Both the position numbers and the translations under genes were made by a program. Positions 46,475-58,231 of a stretch of DNA of 64,000 nt are shown here, piece by piece. The stretch covers positions 118,381 through 182,380 of the forward strand of contig QJPP01002946.1 of the NCBI GenBank assembly GCA_003996215.1, in the 5' to 3' direction. This DNA comes from Jaltomata sinuosa. Lineage: Eukaryota; Streptophyta; Magnoliopsida; Solanales; Solanaceae. Numbering within the stretch: the first letter of the stretch is position 1; every line of letters starts with the position of its first letter. The notes under the pieces are model-generated. The model was not told the DNA's origin and ran no database searches. It worked only from the letters and a program-made list of their open reading frames with translations.

Positions 46475-48462
46475 TTTTATTCCCCGAGCCTACCCCCTAG
46501 GCATAACACGGGACCAGAGACCACAAGTCATCCCAAGCTAACCCATTGGAATTAGCATGACTTAAAGACTGAACATAAACATATAGGGCAGAAGCTTAAC
46601 TAAAGTAATGAGCAACATAGACTACTATATAAATATAAGTCCAAGAATGACAATCTGAATTAAGCTGAATACCTGACTCTATGTTTGAAAGCCTCTACTA
46701 TTGATGAGCTACTAGGACAAGTCCCCAGCTAACTCTAAATATTGAAAACTGAATAAACAAACTAAAATATTGAAATAAAGTTAAACTCCAAGTCCTCGAA
46801 TGAGGAGTACTCATCAAGCTAGTTGGATGTGCTGCTGATCTACTAGCCACGAATCTGGGGATGAGCCACTGAATCTACATCATGATAGGATGCATCACAA
46901 AGAGGTATGTGGTCAGGACTATGGAATGTACTGAGTATGCAAGCTTATGCAAAACCATGACAAAACATGCTTGAAAACATAATTAAAACTTAAATCATGC
47001 ATTAGTAGGAAAAATCATAGTATAAGGAATTCAAGTGAAATCATAAGTAAAAGTCATAATTTAACCATAAGTCATAAGTAGTGAGTAAAGCTTGAAAACT
47101 AAATATCATGTAACTTAGTAACTTAAAATCATTCTTGCGGGATTTTCTCTTAACCGACAATAAACCATGTTGAGCACCATAGAGTCCAGTGTTATACACC
47201 CACATCGAAAAAGGTTGTCCTAACCGGTCTAGGTTAGAACCATGTTTATAAGGATCCTGCATAAGCCACAGAGGGCAACCTACAGTGGCAACGTATTTTG
47301 GACTTGGGTTATCTAGGACTCTCATCACTCGGTGCTAAATACTACTCCCAAAATAAATCATACTGCTCACATACATATGACATATCTAGATGTCATAATT
47401 TTTTCAAAGTCATATCGGCAAACTTGGATCGTCATACTACTCACAAACCTTGGTTTTCAAAAATAGTCATGAGCGTTGATGGTACATCGAGATGTCATGA
47501 CTTTCATAATAGATCATATCTTATAAGCTTGCATGACACTAGTTCAAATACATAATCTTATATAATTTCATAAAATAGGAGCTAGGCATGCAAATGCTTG
47601 AAATTCATGAGGTCATGCTATCAAAATATGCCAATTTGCTTAAATCAAATCATGCATGCAAAATTGGACTAGGATTAGCCTTCAAATCATAAGATAGGAA
47701 TTCATTTGTAAAAACCCATGCAAAATCATGCAATTTAGAATTAGAATTCATAGAATAATCTTAAGAAAACAATTTATAGAAGAATCCATGAAAATTGGGT
47801 AAGAACCCTAACTTGAGAATTCATAAAAATCAATTTAAAGGAAAGGGTTTTGGGCATAAGGGTGGAAGAAATCCCTTATTGAATACCCACATACCTGAAT
47901 TGAAGCTTTCTTAATCTAGAACTTGAGGGATGGAGGCTTGAAGATGGAATCCTTAGCTTGGAGCTTGGGAGAATAGAGACTCTTTCCTTTTTTTAATTTG
48001 AATAAGGGTTTGGGAGAAGACTTAGGTTAATTAAAGTTAAAACCCTTCTAGAATTATCCAAAATGACCTGACTTAGAAGTTAAAAGAGTGAGAAATTACA
48101 AAAATAGCCCTAGGTAAAAGCTGGGAAAAATTGATTAAAAACCTCGCCTTTAGGTTTCACGAACCCATTGCACGGACCGTATATGGAACCATGGTTCGTG
48201 GTTTGGGGTCATGGTTCAAAATTCAGGCAACGGGTATGAGATTTACGGATAAGGTCTACGGCTCGTGGAAAGTTCCATGGACTATAGAAACCTCTCGTGG
48301 TTCTCAGATCTGAGGTGGGGTTTGCAAAATAGTTTCCACGAGTCCATTCCATGGCTCGTGGTTTAGTCCATGGCTTATGGTCTGGGCTCGTGATTCCTGG
48401 AAGGTTCAAAATTTTTAGAGTTTCTATGTTTTAAAAGTTGGTTCAAATTTTGGGGTGTTAGA
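46475..48462 (-). repeat. B2 3' LTR
   Basis: 1988 bp. Its left edge is TTTTATTCCCCGAGCC, where other copies have TGTCATGCCCCGAG. On the minus strand the LTR starts TCTAACACCCCA in place of TGTAACACCC. The palindrome block CCACGAGTC/GGACCGT-like lies at 48150-48410. Confidence 0.9.
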
Positions 48463-50927
48463 ATATCTCCCCCTTGGGATCATTCGTCCTCGAATGAAGA
48501 CTAAGTAAGGAAATTTGGAGAGAAAATAGCAATATCAACCAACAAAACATGAAAACTGAAGAATAAGCATGAAGACTGAGTTCCAACTTAAAAACGTGAC
48601 TAAACTAACTCCAAAAACATGAATGCATGCTAGGATCATGAGAAAGGTTGATGGAATAGAATCGAAGGAACATACTAAAGAGGAAACTATTACCTCAAGC
48701 TGAAACTGGATTGGAAGGAAAGATGAGCGGCCATCATGGCTTCTCCCACTTCCCAAGTAGTTCCCTTAACTGAGCTTTTAAGGCTGAAGCAATAACGTGG
48801 TAACTGATTTTTGATTAAAGTATAAATTGATCTGGATTCATGAGACATGCATGTATACTGAGAACATAGGAATGACTGATGGGACATGAAACTGAATATC
48901 TAACATGACGTCTGGTTTGGATCAAGAATCGAGACTTAGTGGAACTCATAGAGAACAAATGCATCCTTAGAAATTGCAATTAACTAAAAGGGATGTCAAA
49001 CTGATAGAAGTACTATACGAGAAAACCATTTTCTTCTAACTGAACTTACTGCCAAGGACTAAACTGAGCGTAGGGCCTACTGTCCCTAGTAATGATCATC
49101 GGCAGGTCTAAACTGATTTGATATGAGGAGTCTAGTATACTTGAAGCTGAAGCTACTGGACATAAGATATGAGCACCTTGGGCTGGGAGTAAGAATAAGA
49201 CTATTCCTGCCTTAACCATACGGTTGACAGCCTTTCAGCTGAGGAAAACCTTTCTAACTACACTAGCTCTTCTGAATACCACACTTACCAAATGCAACTA
49301 TAATTTTCACCACCGCACACAATAGATACTAAGGTCTGAGTCTAACTACCTATTTTCTCCATGTTCAAGCCTATATCGACTAAATTTCTTGCATCTAGAG
49401 TTATCTCCTAAGAATAGTATCCCTTCTTATCGCAACAACCAACTAACCTTGAGCTCCTAATCAAAGGGTCACTAGTTGCACAAAGCAAAGGACCACATGT
49501 ATTTCATCACGATAGTCAAGCTTATAATTGTGTTCACCTTATGGTTTGTATCTTACCATATTCAAGATTCTCCCCTCTCTTTTAGCATACTTAGGAGCTG
49601 CAACTTCAAGAACTTCTACAGACATACCTACCAAAATTCCCCATCTAACTACTTCACATAAATAATCCTTACCTCGCAATTCCTCCACACCTAGAAGCCA
49701 AGGTGGAACAAGTACACCAATAAGGAAAAAAATCCACTACCTCAAATCTAGGCTACTACTAGGCTTCCTCTCCTAACACTTATAAGAACATAAGCCAGAC
49801 TCACTGAAGGAAAAGAGTAGGAGCATGATTATCACTAATGAAGGATTACTGATCAGTCTTGACTTACACTTAGCGTGGTCTAGCCACTCAAGGTGAGGCT
49901 TGGGGAATCGAGTTCAATAGGCATGAGTACTTCACATACAAGGCATGTAAGGCATGAATAGTGGGGATCACCACCCCTTGTCATTAGAGGCAGAGGTCCA
50001 TGGGGCTTTAGAACAAGGAAATCACAAGCATGAATCATTTCAAGAGATCAGGTATGAGCACATACATGGAGTAACATGATTTGATTAGCCGTTAAGGAAT
50101 GTCTAAAGACTAAACTGAGTAGATAGGACTGATCATGCTGCGAGACATGAGTTTACATAAATAACGAACCTCAGGGCATAAAGCTTCTATTCATAGAATC
50201 ATAGAGTAAGATTGGATCATGTTTGAAGCAATCACTTGTCATTCTAGGAGCTGAATATGAGCATGAATCTGAATGGAGTGTGTAAATTTAAAATAGGACT
50301 ATGGCACTGACACACAAGGAATGCAAAAGGTGTTGTAATGGTAGAAGTATACTTAGGATGCTAGGATAGAAATAAGCCTCTACTTTCCCTCCTAACTTTA
50401 TTCTAACACTCACTAGCATCACTACCTGAGCCTCTTAAATCTGACTGATTCTACATTCCACCATCTCCCCCTTCGATTCATGCTACCTTTCTAAGTCTTT
50501 GGACCTTTTGCAAATCTCTAAATGTAACTATGATTATTTTACTATAATAGAACAGACCCTACTCCAGAATCTAGTACAAATATCCACTTCCTTCTATAGA
50601 CTAAGGCTCTTTCTCACCTCAAAGTCTAGGCCTCACCTTTTCTATCTCATATAGAGGTTGTACATACCACATTCATTAACTTACAACCTATCATTCGCAA
50701 TGACATGACAAGCTCAGATGGTTCTAACCCCCACAGCTCTCTCTTTCTATTACCCACCAAGATACTATTCCCCTCTATCACTATTCTATTCTAATCTAAG
50801 ATGACTCACAACCATACAAGAATAGGGGTTTGGGTACTATGGATGCATAAAGGAAGAAATCTAGTGACATACCCATTTCAGCTTCTAGAGGAATACTCTG
50901 ACCCAGCTGGCTAGGCAATGAAAGGAA
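48463..50927 (-). other. B2 non-coding interior
   Basis: Reverse-complement match of the B1 interior over its whole length; no enzyme domain on either strand. It includes the shared CATTCGTCCTCGAATGA palindrome (48482-48498) next to the LTR. Confidence 0.8.
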
Positions 50928-51398
50928 TCAATTTAGGAGCTGACCACCACTGTTGCCCTGCTTATCTAAGGGTAATTTACTTATTTTGTGGCCCATATTA
51001 TCGCAGCCAAAATAAACCTTCATCCTTCAACGGCACTCACCTAGATGAAACTTATCGCAACTACTACAAGATGGGTACCTCAAGGTCCTCTGAGCCCTAC
51101 TATGACAAGACTGAGAATTGAGTGCAGGTGCGCTAACAACATATGGGGTTGGTTCAGATGACCTCTGCTGAAAAGATGACCGGTTCCTACTATTAGTTTT
51201 CTGCTGACTAGAGTCATGGTTTCAGGTTCTGGTTTTCTTCTTCTTTCTTTTTCCCTTCTTCAGTTTCTCTTTCTCATTCAACTGAGATGTCATGGGTTGA
51301 GCCAACATACGGTTGGCTTCACGAAATTCAACATTCATAACCTCATGGTCAGGAATAGGAGAATTAGCATTCCTCGTGGGGTTTCTTCGCAGAGGCAT
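50928..51398 (-). pseudogene. B2 mini-Gag, stop-interrupted
   Basis: From an ATG at 51398 the frame reads MPLRRNPTRNANSPIPDH, LAQPMTSQLNEKEKLKKGK, a TGA, then the linker and knuckle region (SSCDKFHLGEC, a TGA, then FGCDNMGHKISK) and a stop at 50928. The capsid domain is absent at exactly the place where B1 lacks it (after QLNEKEKLKK). The second knuckle has lost Cys residues. Two in-frame stops make this copy non-coding. Confidence 0.83.
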
Positions 51399-51509
51399 TA
51401 TATGAAATGTGTAAGGAATGGATTAGAAGGATAAATAGAGTTACACTCTATCGCATGATATTGAACATGAAGAAAGTGAAGTTTTTCCTAAAACATTTCA
51501 TAGCCTCCC

Positions 51510-51545
51510 TCTCAAAAGTGTGGCGCGCTTCACACCTATGAAAGA
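51510..51545 (-). ncRNA. B2 leader hairpin with GCGCGC loop
   Basis: On the minus strand GTGTG and CACAC flank AAGCGCGC (51523-51530), the fully self-complementary form of the loop. The outer stem is kept with one mismatch; one G-U pair of B1 is A-U here. Confidence 0.65.
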
Positions 51546-51589
51546 GATTCTACTTGATGCAGCTTTTAGACACCCTAGAACTCTTGAAC

Positions 51590-51608
51590 CTGATACTCTG
51601 ATACCAAG
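51590..51608 (-). promoter_or_regulatory. B2 primer-binding site
   Basis: On the minus strand CTTGGTATCAGAGTATCAGG: TGGTATCAGAG of the initiator-Met type site is intact over 11 bases. Confidence 0.8.
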
Positions 51609-51610
51609 TT

Positions 51611-53052
51611 TTTCATGCCCCGAGCCTATCCCCTAGGCGTAACACGGGACTTGAGACCACAAGTGATCTCAAGCTAACCCTTTGGCATTCGTATGACTTA
51701 AAGACTGAACATAAACATATAGAGCGGAAGCTTAACTGAAGTAATGAGTAACTTAAACTATAATATAAATATAAGTCCAAGAATGACAATCTGAATTAAG
51801 CTGAATATATGACTCTATGTCTGACAGCCTCTACAATTGACGAGCTGCTGGGACAAGTCTCCAGCTAACTCTAAATACTAAAAACTGAATAAATAAAATA
51901 AAATACTAAAATAAAGTTAGACTTCAAGTCCTCAAATGAGGATGACTCACCAAGCTGGCTGGATGTGCTGCTGATCTACTAGCCACGAATCTGGGGATGA
52001 GCTACTGAATCTACATCATGATAAGATTCGTCACAAAAAGGTATGCGGTCTGTACTATGGAATGTACTGAGTATGCGAGCTTATCCAAAACCATGACAAA
52101 ACATGCTTGAAAACATACTTAAAACTTAAATCATGTATTAGTAGGAGAAATCATAGTATAAGGACTTCAAGTGAAATCATAAGTAAAAGTCATGGTTTAG
52201 GCATAAGTCATAAAGCAGTGAGTAAAGCTTGAAAACTGAATATCATGTAACTTAGTAATTTAAAATCATTCTTGCAGGAGTTTCTCTTAACTGACAATGA
52301 ACTATGTTGAGCACCATGGAATCCAATGTTATACACCCACACCTAAAAAAGTTTTCCTAACCGGCCAAGGTTAGAACTATGTTCATAAGGATCCTGCATA
52401 AGCCACAAAGGGCAAGCTACGGTGGTAATGTAATTTTGGACTTGGGTTATCTAGAATCCTCATCGCTCGGTGCTAAATACAAATCTCAAAATAAATCATA
52501 GTGCTCATATACATGCGATATATCTAGATGTCATAACTTGTTCAAAGTTATATTGGTAAACCCAGATCGTCATACTACTCAGAAGTCTTGGATTTGAAAA
52601 ATAGTTCATGAGCATTGATGGTACATCAGGATGTCATGACTTTCATAATAGATCATATCTTATAAGCTTGCATTACACTAATTTAGATACATAATCTTAT
52701 ATAATTTCATAAAATAGGAGCTAGGCATGCAAATGCTTGAAATTCATGAGGTTATGCTATCAAAATATGTCAGTTTGCTTAAATCAAACCATACATGCAA
52801 AATTGGACTAGGGTTAGCCTTTAAATCATAAGATAGGAATTCATTTGTAAGAATCCATGCAAAATCATGCAATTTAGAATTAGAATTCATAGAAGAATCT
52901 TAAGAAAACACTTTATAGAAGAACCCATGAAAATTGGGTAAGCACCCTAACTTGAGACTTCATAAAAATCAGTTTGAAGGATTGGGTTTTGGGCATAAGG
53001 GTAGAAGAAATCCCTTATTGAATACCCACATGCCTGAATTGAAGCTTTATTA
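51611..53052 (-). repeat. B2 5' LTR, truncated
   Basis: Matches 46475-47905 and then stops abruptly at TTGAAGCTTTATTAATC. The U3 part with the palindrome block is lost. Confidence 0.88.
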
Positions 53053-53897
53053 ATCATGTACTAGTTTTCTTGACTCGAGCTAATACATAGAACATGTGGC
53101 CTACAAGCAGACCCTTATAGTGAGCCCTCAAAGGGTGTACCATGTACCAGACCGCGATTATAGTTATACGTATAAAATCATAGCAATAAGTACTTGAGCA
53201 ACATATGCCTTATAGGTGACCTGGATTGCCTTCGGTAGGCCATCACATGATCATTTACATTAAATATAGTGTAAGTACATCACCTAGGCAAGCCATAGGG
53301 GCTATGTTATAATGAATGCTTCTTTAAACATTATATGAAGAACTAATAAGGTTGGTGCATAGGTTACAGTTTTATATCGTACATATTTTACTTGTACGCT
53401 CATAATTCATTTGTTTTGACATTTGATTATATGAGCTTTCATACCTGCCTACTTGTTATTCTATTTGTTTTACATACTGGTACATGTTGTATATGTACTG
53501 ATGTCCCTACGTTCAGGGTACTGTATTTTCTTATAAATATAGGGTCAGGTTCACAGGGGAGCAGACACCAGCATTAGGTTCTCTTGCATCTTCAGCTGAC
53601 ATATTAGTGAGCTTCATCTCCATCTGGAGCCAGATTATGTATAGATCTCTAGTTGGGCATATCGGGTCCTGTCTCGACTAGTTATTAGTAGTATAGCATT
53701 TTGTACTCTTTAGAGGCTTCCTAGACATTATCTAGTGTTACATTATACAGTTTTTGTTCAAATGACTCTATGGTATATATATGCATCATATGTTAGTTTT
53801 CCGCTCGTTTATTGGTTTGTGACTTTGTTATGTCATAAATTACTCGTAATAGGTGGTCATACGATTCTTGTTCGCCCCTTCGATTTGGAGCGTGACA
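53053..53897 (+). repeat. 3' end of the element C 3' LTR
   Basis: A plus-strand LTR end (TTTGGAGCGTGACA). It contains a TACGTTCAGGGTACTGTATTTTC stretch and a following 'AGTGAGCTTC' region that correspond in position to parts of the B and E LTRs. Assignment to C rests on orientation and position after the C pol. The LTR start is missing, so this is inference. Confidence 0.65.
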
Positions 53898-55019
53898 TAG
53901 TGGGGCCACTTCTTCTGATTCTTTCAACTCATCTCGTAGTTGGGTTTCAATTTCCTTTCCCTAACTAGCAGGACCTCGACTGTTGCTTCCTTTGCATTGT
54001 GGATTTTTACGAACCATACCTGTGGAGAATGTGTTAGTATCCAGACCAAACCAGTAGGCATAAAATATTTGAAGCTTGAAATGGTTGGGGTAATGATCTG
54101 TTCTCGGAGAGAACGAACCATTTCGTCACCCATTTTGTCTAAACAAAAACTTAGAAAAACAAAAAATTAAAACAGTTGATGGAAAGGACCATTTTGGATG
54201 AAAATGGTCTGTTTCTTTAGCCGTTTTGGAAAACAGAAACCACTACAATTTTACAAGTTAAAACGGCTAGGAAAATGATTCGCTTCGTAAAGAAATGATT
54301 TGTTTCTCCCTCTATTTGGAAAGAATAGTGAACAAAAGAGAATTTTCAACCTGTATTACGCTTCAAGAAACAATCAGTTATTAGGTATAACGGGTAGTTT
54401 CATGACTCATAATGATGAACTGAAATCCCAAATTCCAAGTTTTTATCCTTATTATTAAGGTTAGGATTCGTAGAGTCATTCTATGGGTCCTAATACTCAT
54501 CGTGGGTAGAAAAACTAAGAGTTTGGAACTTATTCATACGGGAAGCACCACAAATATATCCACTACAATCATCGGAATTGCACGAATGCAGCTCTCCCAT
54601 AATCACCAACCTAAGTTCTACATCACAACACAACTTATATACATACACATGCTACTCAGACTTCACATGGTTTATTCCTCAAGTCAAATCAAGTATTTCC
54701 ACCCCACTAGCAATATACACAATCAATCAAATTACCCTCAACCCAATCCCATTTGTGTCTCTACGGAGAATACTAGTGTTCCTTGACAATCTTCAATCCT
54801 TATGGGAACCCGAATTCCCAAATTAGAGACACAAGAATGGTGGGAGTTGTAGAATAATCCAAAAAATAAAGATAGGAGAGAAAATACCTGATGATTGTGC
54901 ACCTCTTTGTTGTTGAGATGAAAAGACGACGGGGGTGGGGAGAGAGAGATGATCGGCAGGAAAAATAAAGGAAGAGAGAGGAGGGGAAATTTTTGGGGAG
55001 AGAGACCGATGGATTTTAG
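53898..55019. other. Non-LTR stretch with a gene-leader look
   Basis: This is the only segment not assigned to an LTR element. On the minus strand 54890-55019 is CT-rich (runs of CTCTCTCTCC) and ends in AATCATCAG/GTATTTTC, a good plant splice-donor context, as in a 5' leader exon followed by an intron. The 53924-54133 stretch has a minus-strand frame (MGDEMVRSLREQI...) of 69 codons, followed in another frame by EIETQLRDELKESEE. I recognise neither with confidence. No complete gene is present. Confidence 0.45.
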
Positions 55020-58000
55020 TGTCACGACCCGATTTCTCGGTCATGATGGCACCTACAACCCTCGGTAGGTGAACCAATCCCTGTAGCCCAGGACAGTTAG
55101 TAATGGGCTACTATCTAACAAATAAGAGAACAAGACAAAGAGAACAGATAAAAGGACTATAAATATATACATATGCGGAAACTAAACAAAACCCCAAGAC
55201 CTGGTATCATAGTATAGAGCCAAGACTACATACATGGAGTGCAAACGATCCAAAAGAATATATACAGATGTCTCTGAATGGTAATAGAGTACATGAAGCA
55301 AAAGATAAACTAAAGCTAAGCTCCGATCGCCAAGAGCTCACCCTCAGTCTGAAGTAGTCCCCAACAGATCTCCAAGCACGAATCACAGCGATCTAACGGC
55401 GATGGCCCACGCTAGGATCTGCACCCAAAGATGCAGGGGGGGTAGGGGTGAGCACCAAATGCGAAGCATAAGGTACCCAGTAGGTATCATAGGCCGACTG
55501 GGCACATATAGATAAAAGCATAGTAACAGACAGAATAGAAGCAAGCAGTCACAGAAATCAACGAAAGGTACACAGGAACTAGCCCAGAGGGAAATCAACA
55601 GAACCACATGTGAGGCTAGTAAGCAGAATATACACACCCATAGGCACAGGTGAAAGTAAGAACAACGCACCTGGGGTCCTTGCAATAACAATGTATTTAT
55701 AAAATAAGTTTACGAAATGGACGGCGTATATATACCGGTAACCTCAAGTGTAAGAAGAAGAGAGGAAAGAGTAATGATAGCATGCTCAGAGACATGAATC
55801 AAACTCAACTAATCATACCAATCTCATACTTATCCATAATAGAGAACAATTCTGTAAGTAAATAGCAAAAGTCTACCTATAGTCCCCGGCCGCCCATACA
55901 ACCGAGGAACACAAACAAGTGAAAACAAACCCTCCGGCATCCCATACTACCGGAGCGTACAATCAGCAAACAGCAAACAAGGGTGGAACCTCGAACCATG
56001 AATGATATGATGCATGAAGATCTCAAGTGCCATAGTATCTCTGTATGTACCTCCTCCGGCGCCGATCCGCCCCAGCAGGTAGGTTCCATGGAAGGACTCT
56101 GCCCGTATACCTCTACTCCCCGTATACCCCTCCTTCCGGCACACGCAGCCCGTAGCCCCTGGCCCGGATAGCAAGGTCCATGGAGGTCCCAGACCCCATA
56201 CTAAATCTCAGTATCAGAACATGTATCAAGATAGAGACCCAGTCTCGATATCAAGATAGAGACCCAGTCTCGAATATGCATGCCCAGACCCTGTCCAGGA
56301 CTAAAAGTAGTAGGAAAATATCTCAAAACCCCTCCAAGGGTGCCCGGGCGTAGCCGGGTCTAAACAGTAAAAAGTCATCTCAGGTGCTCGGTCCGACCGA
56401 GGCTAAAAATCATCTCAAGTGACAAGAAAACTCAACTAGCACTCCGGCCCTGCCGAGTCTAGCGTTAATCGTAAAACTGATGATTTAAAACATAATTTAC
56501 TTTCTTTTACCCAAGAATACTCACAAGTCAAATCAAACCATTTCCAAATTATTTCCATTAAAAATGGGCGCCCGGGGCCATGCAAGGTTTAGAAAATAGT
56601 GCCAGTAGGCCCGAAGCCAAAACCATAGTAAAACATGGATAAAACCTCTTTATATGCATGGAAATGGTATGATCACACACAATAGCTGCCCAGCAGCTCA
56701 CAATCAACCTATCGACCCTGCACAGGCCCACAGCTACTCAGCAAGCATAACCAGCCTAGAAGGATAATTCTATGCCCGGGACTCGCGGACATTCCCAAAA
56801 TCCTACCTTCTATGTTCCATAGTCAACAAGGCCTCACAGGACCACAAGTGTAAATAAAATATATCGTCAAATACTACAAGAACCGGAGTTACAAAAGTAG
56901 GCGGACATGAATAAGGCGGTCAAGGTCTGTGGTACCAACCTAATAACCAACCCAAGGATGCCCATTAATACAATTTTATTCTATATATGCGGAGTCTAGG
57001 GAAAATAAATCGTAACCTACCTGTCGTCCGATGACAAGCTTGAACCTCTTCGAAAAGCTCCAAAATGAAATCACACTCGAACTCGGACTTGAATAACTTG
57101 ACTAGGAAAAGTATTCCTTACTAACGTGAATACGTATTTGCAAGCATATATATATGAAGAGGTTTCAGAATTTCCTTTGGCAATTGAAAGTAATGAGTAG
57201 GACTTTAATGACCACCCATATGACAGTAACAACAAAATGAAAAGAAAAGGGTGATCATTAATCCTATTAAAGCCACTTATGAAGGATAATGTATGAGGGA
57301 TAATGTGATATGCTGCCACCTTTAGCCATCCCTTGGCTGGCCACTCCCTCCACCTACACGTGGAGTGGAGGTGGCAATTACAAAGGACAAAAGAAGAAAT
57401 TCTTATCCCGTTATTTATATATTCGGGTATTGCATAAATTCGTGGTAAAATAAATATAGCTTTTTAAATATACCATAATTAATAGAAAATTATTTGGAGT
57501 AAAACCTACTATATTATAATAATAAATTTCAACATAACTAAATTTACTATCTCCGTTAAAATATTATAATGTATAAAAACCTTATAAAATAAATACATAT
57601 ACAATTATATCGTAACAAAATATCTTTCATATACCTTTAAAATATTTTGAAAAGGCAATAATAATATAATTTTTACCAAATTCAACTTTTAAATAAAAAT
57701 ATTTTCAAATACACGCGATGTTAATAAAATTCTTAAATTAAGTTCGCAACTCACCACCGCACGATTTCGATACTCAAGAACTCTCTTGGAATCCTCCCTT
57801 ATGTTTTCTCACTGTTTCGAAACTGAAATGGCGTTTTAAAACGTGAAGTTGAGGCTTAAATCGAGTTTAACCCGACCCGGTTCGCGACCCGGTTCGCGAC
57901 CCATTTTCTGCCAGACAGTCCGCGGTAAAACAGTCATAACTTTTTACTCCGAGATCAGTTGGATGTGAGGTTTTGTGCGTTGGAAACTAGACTCGTAGAC

Positions 58001-58231
58001 CTTCAATTTGGTATTTCGGGGGACTTCTAACTCTTTATATATTGAGAGAAAAGCTCCGAGACATTTGACCCAAAGTTCAGAAAATTTATCAAAGAACCTT
58101 ACGATCAAACAAATGGACCCGGCGCCGAAATACCGGTCACGACAAGCCTTAAATGACTTGGGGCAACTACAAACAAGCCCTAACGGTTCAAGGAAAATGT
58201 ATACGTGGAAATAACCGGAAGGGTCATTACA
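55020..58231 (-). repeat. D2 3' LTR
   Basis: 3212 bp. On the minus strand it starts TGTAATGACCC and ends GGGTCGTGACA. GGTTCGCGACCCGGTTCGCGACC repeats lie at 57878-57903. The AT-rich stretch 57400-57720 is shared with the solo LTR at 16200-16490. Confidence 0.95.

Larger units (their letters stand above)
46475..53052 (-). mobile_element. Element B2: second pol-less family B copy, 5' LTR truncated
   Basis: A minus-strand copy with the B1 layout: 3' LTR 46475-48462, non-coding interior 48463-50927, mini-gag 50928-51398, leader hairpin, decayed primer site, and part of the 5' LTR (51611-53052). About 550 bp of the 5' LTR are missing and the break is joined directly to the end of the C LTR. The interior is about 0.4 kb longer than in B1 but collinear. 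Confidence 0.9.

Noticed and set aside
53924..54170. A CACTA-type transposase or other host coding exon
   Set aside because: The EIETQLRDELKESEE stretch vaguely recalls coiled parts of such proteins, but it is too short and frame-broken to support a call.
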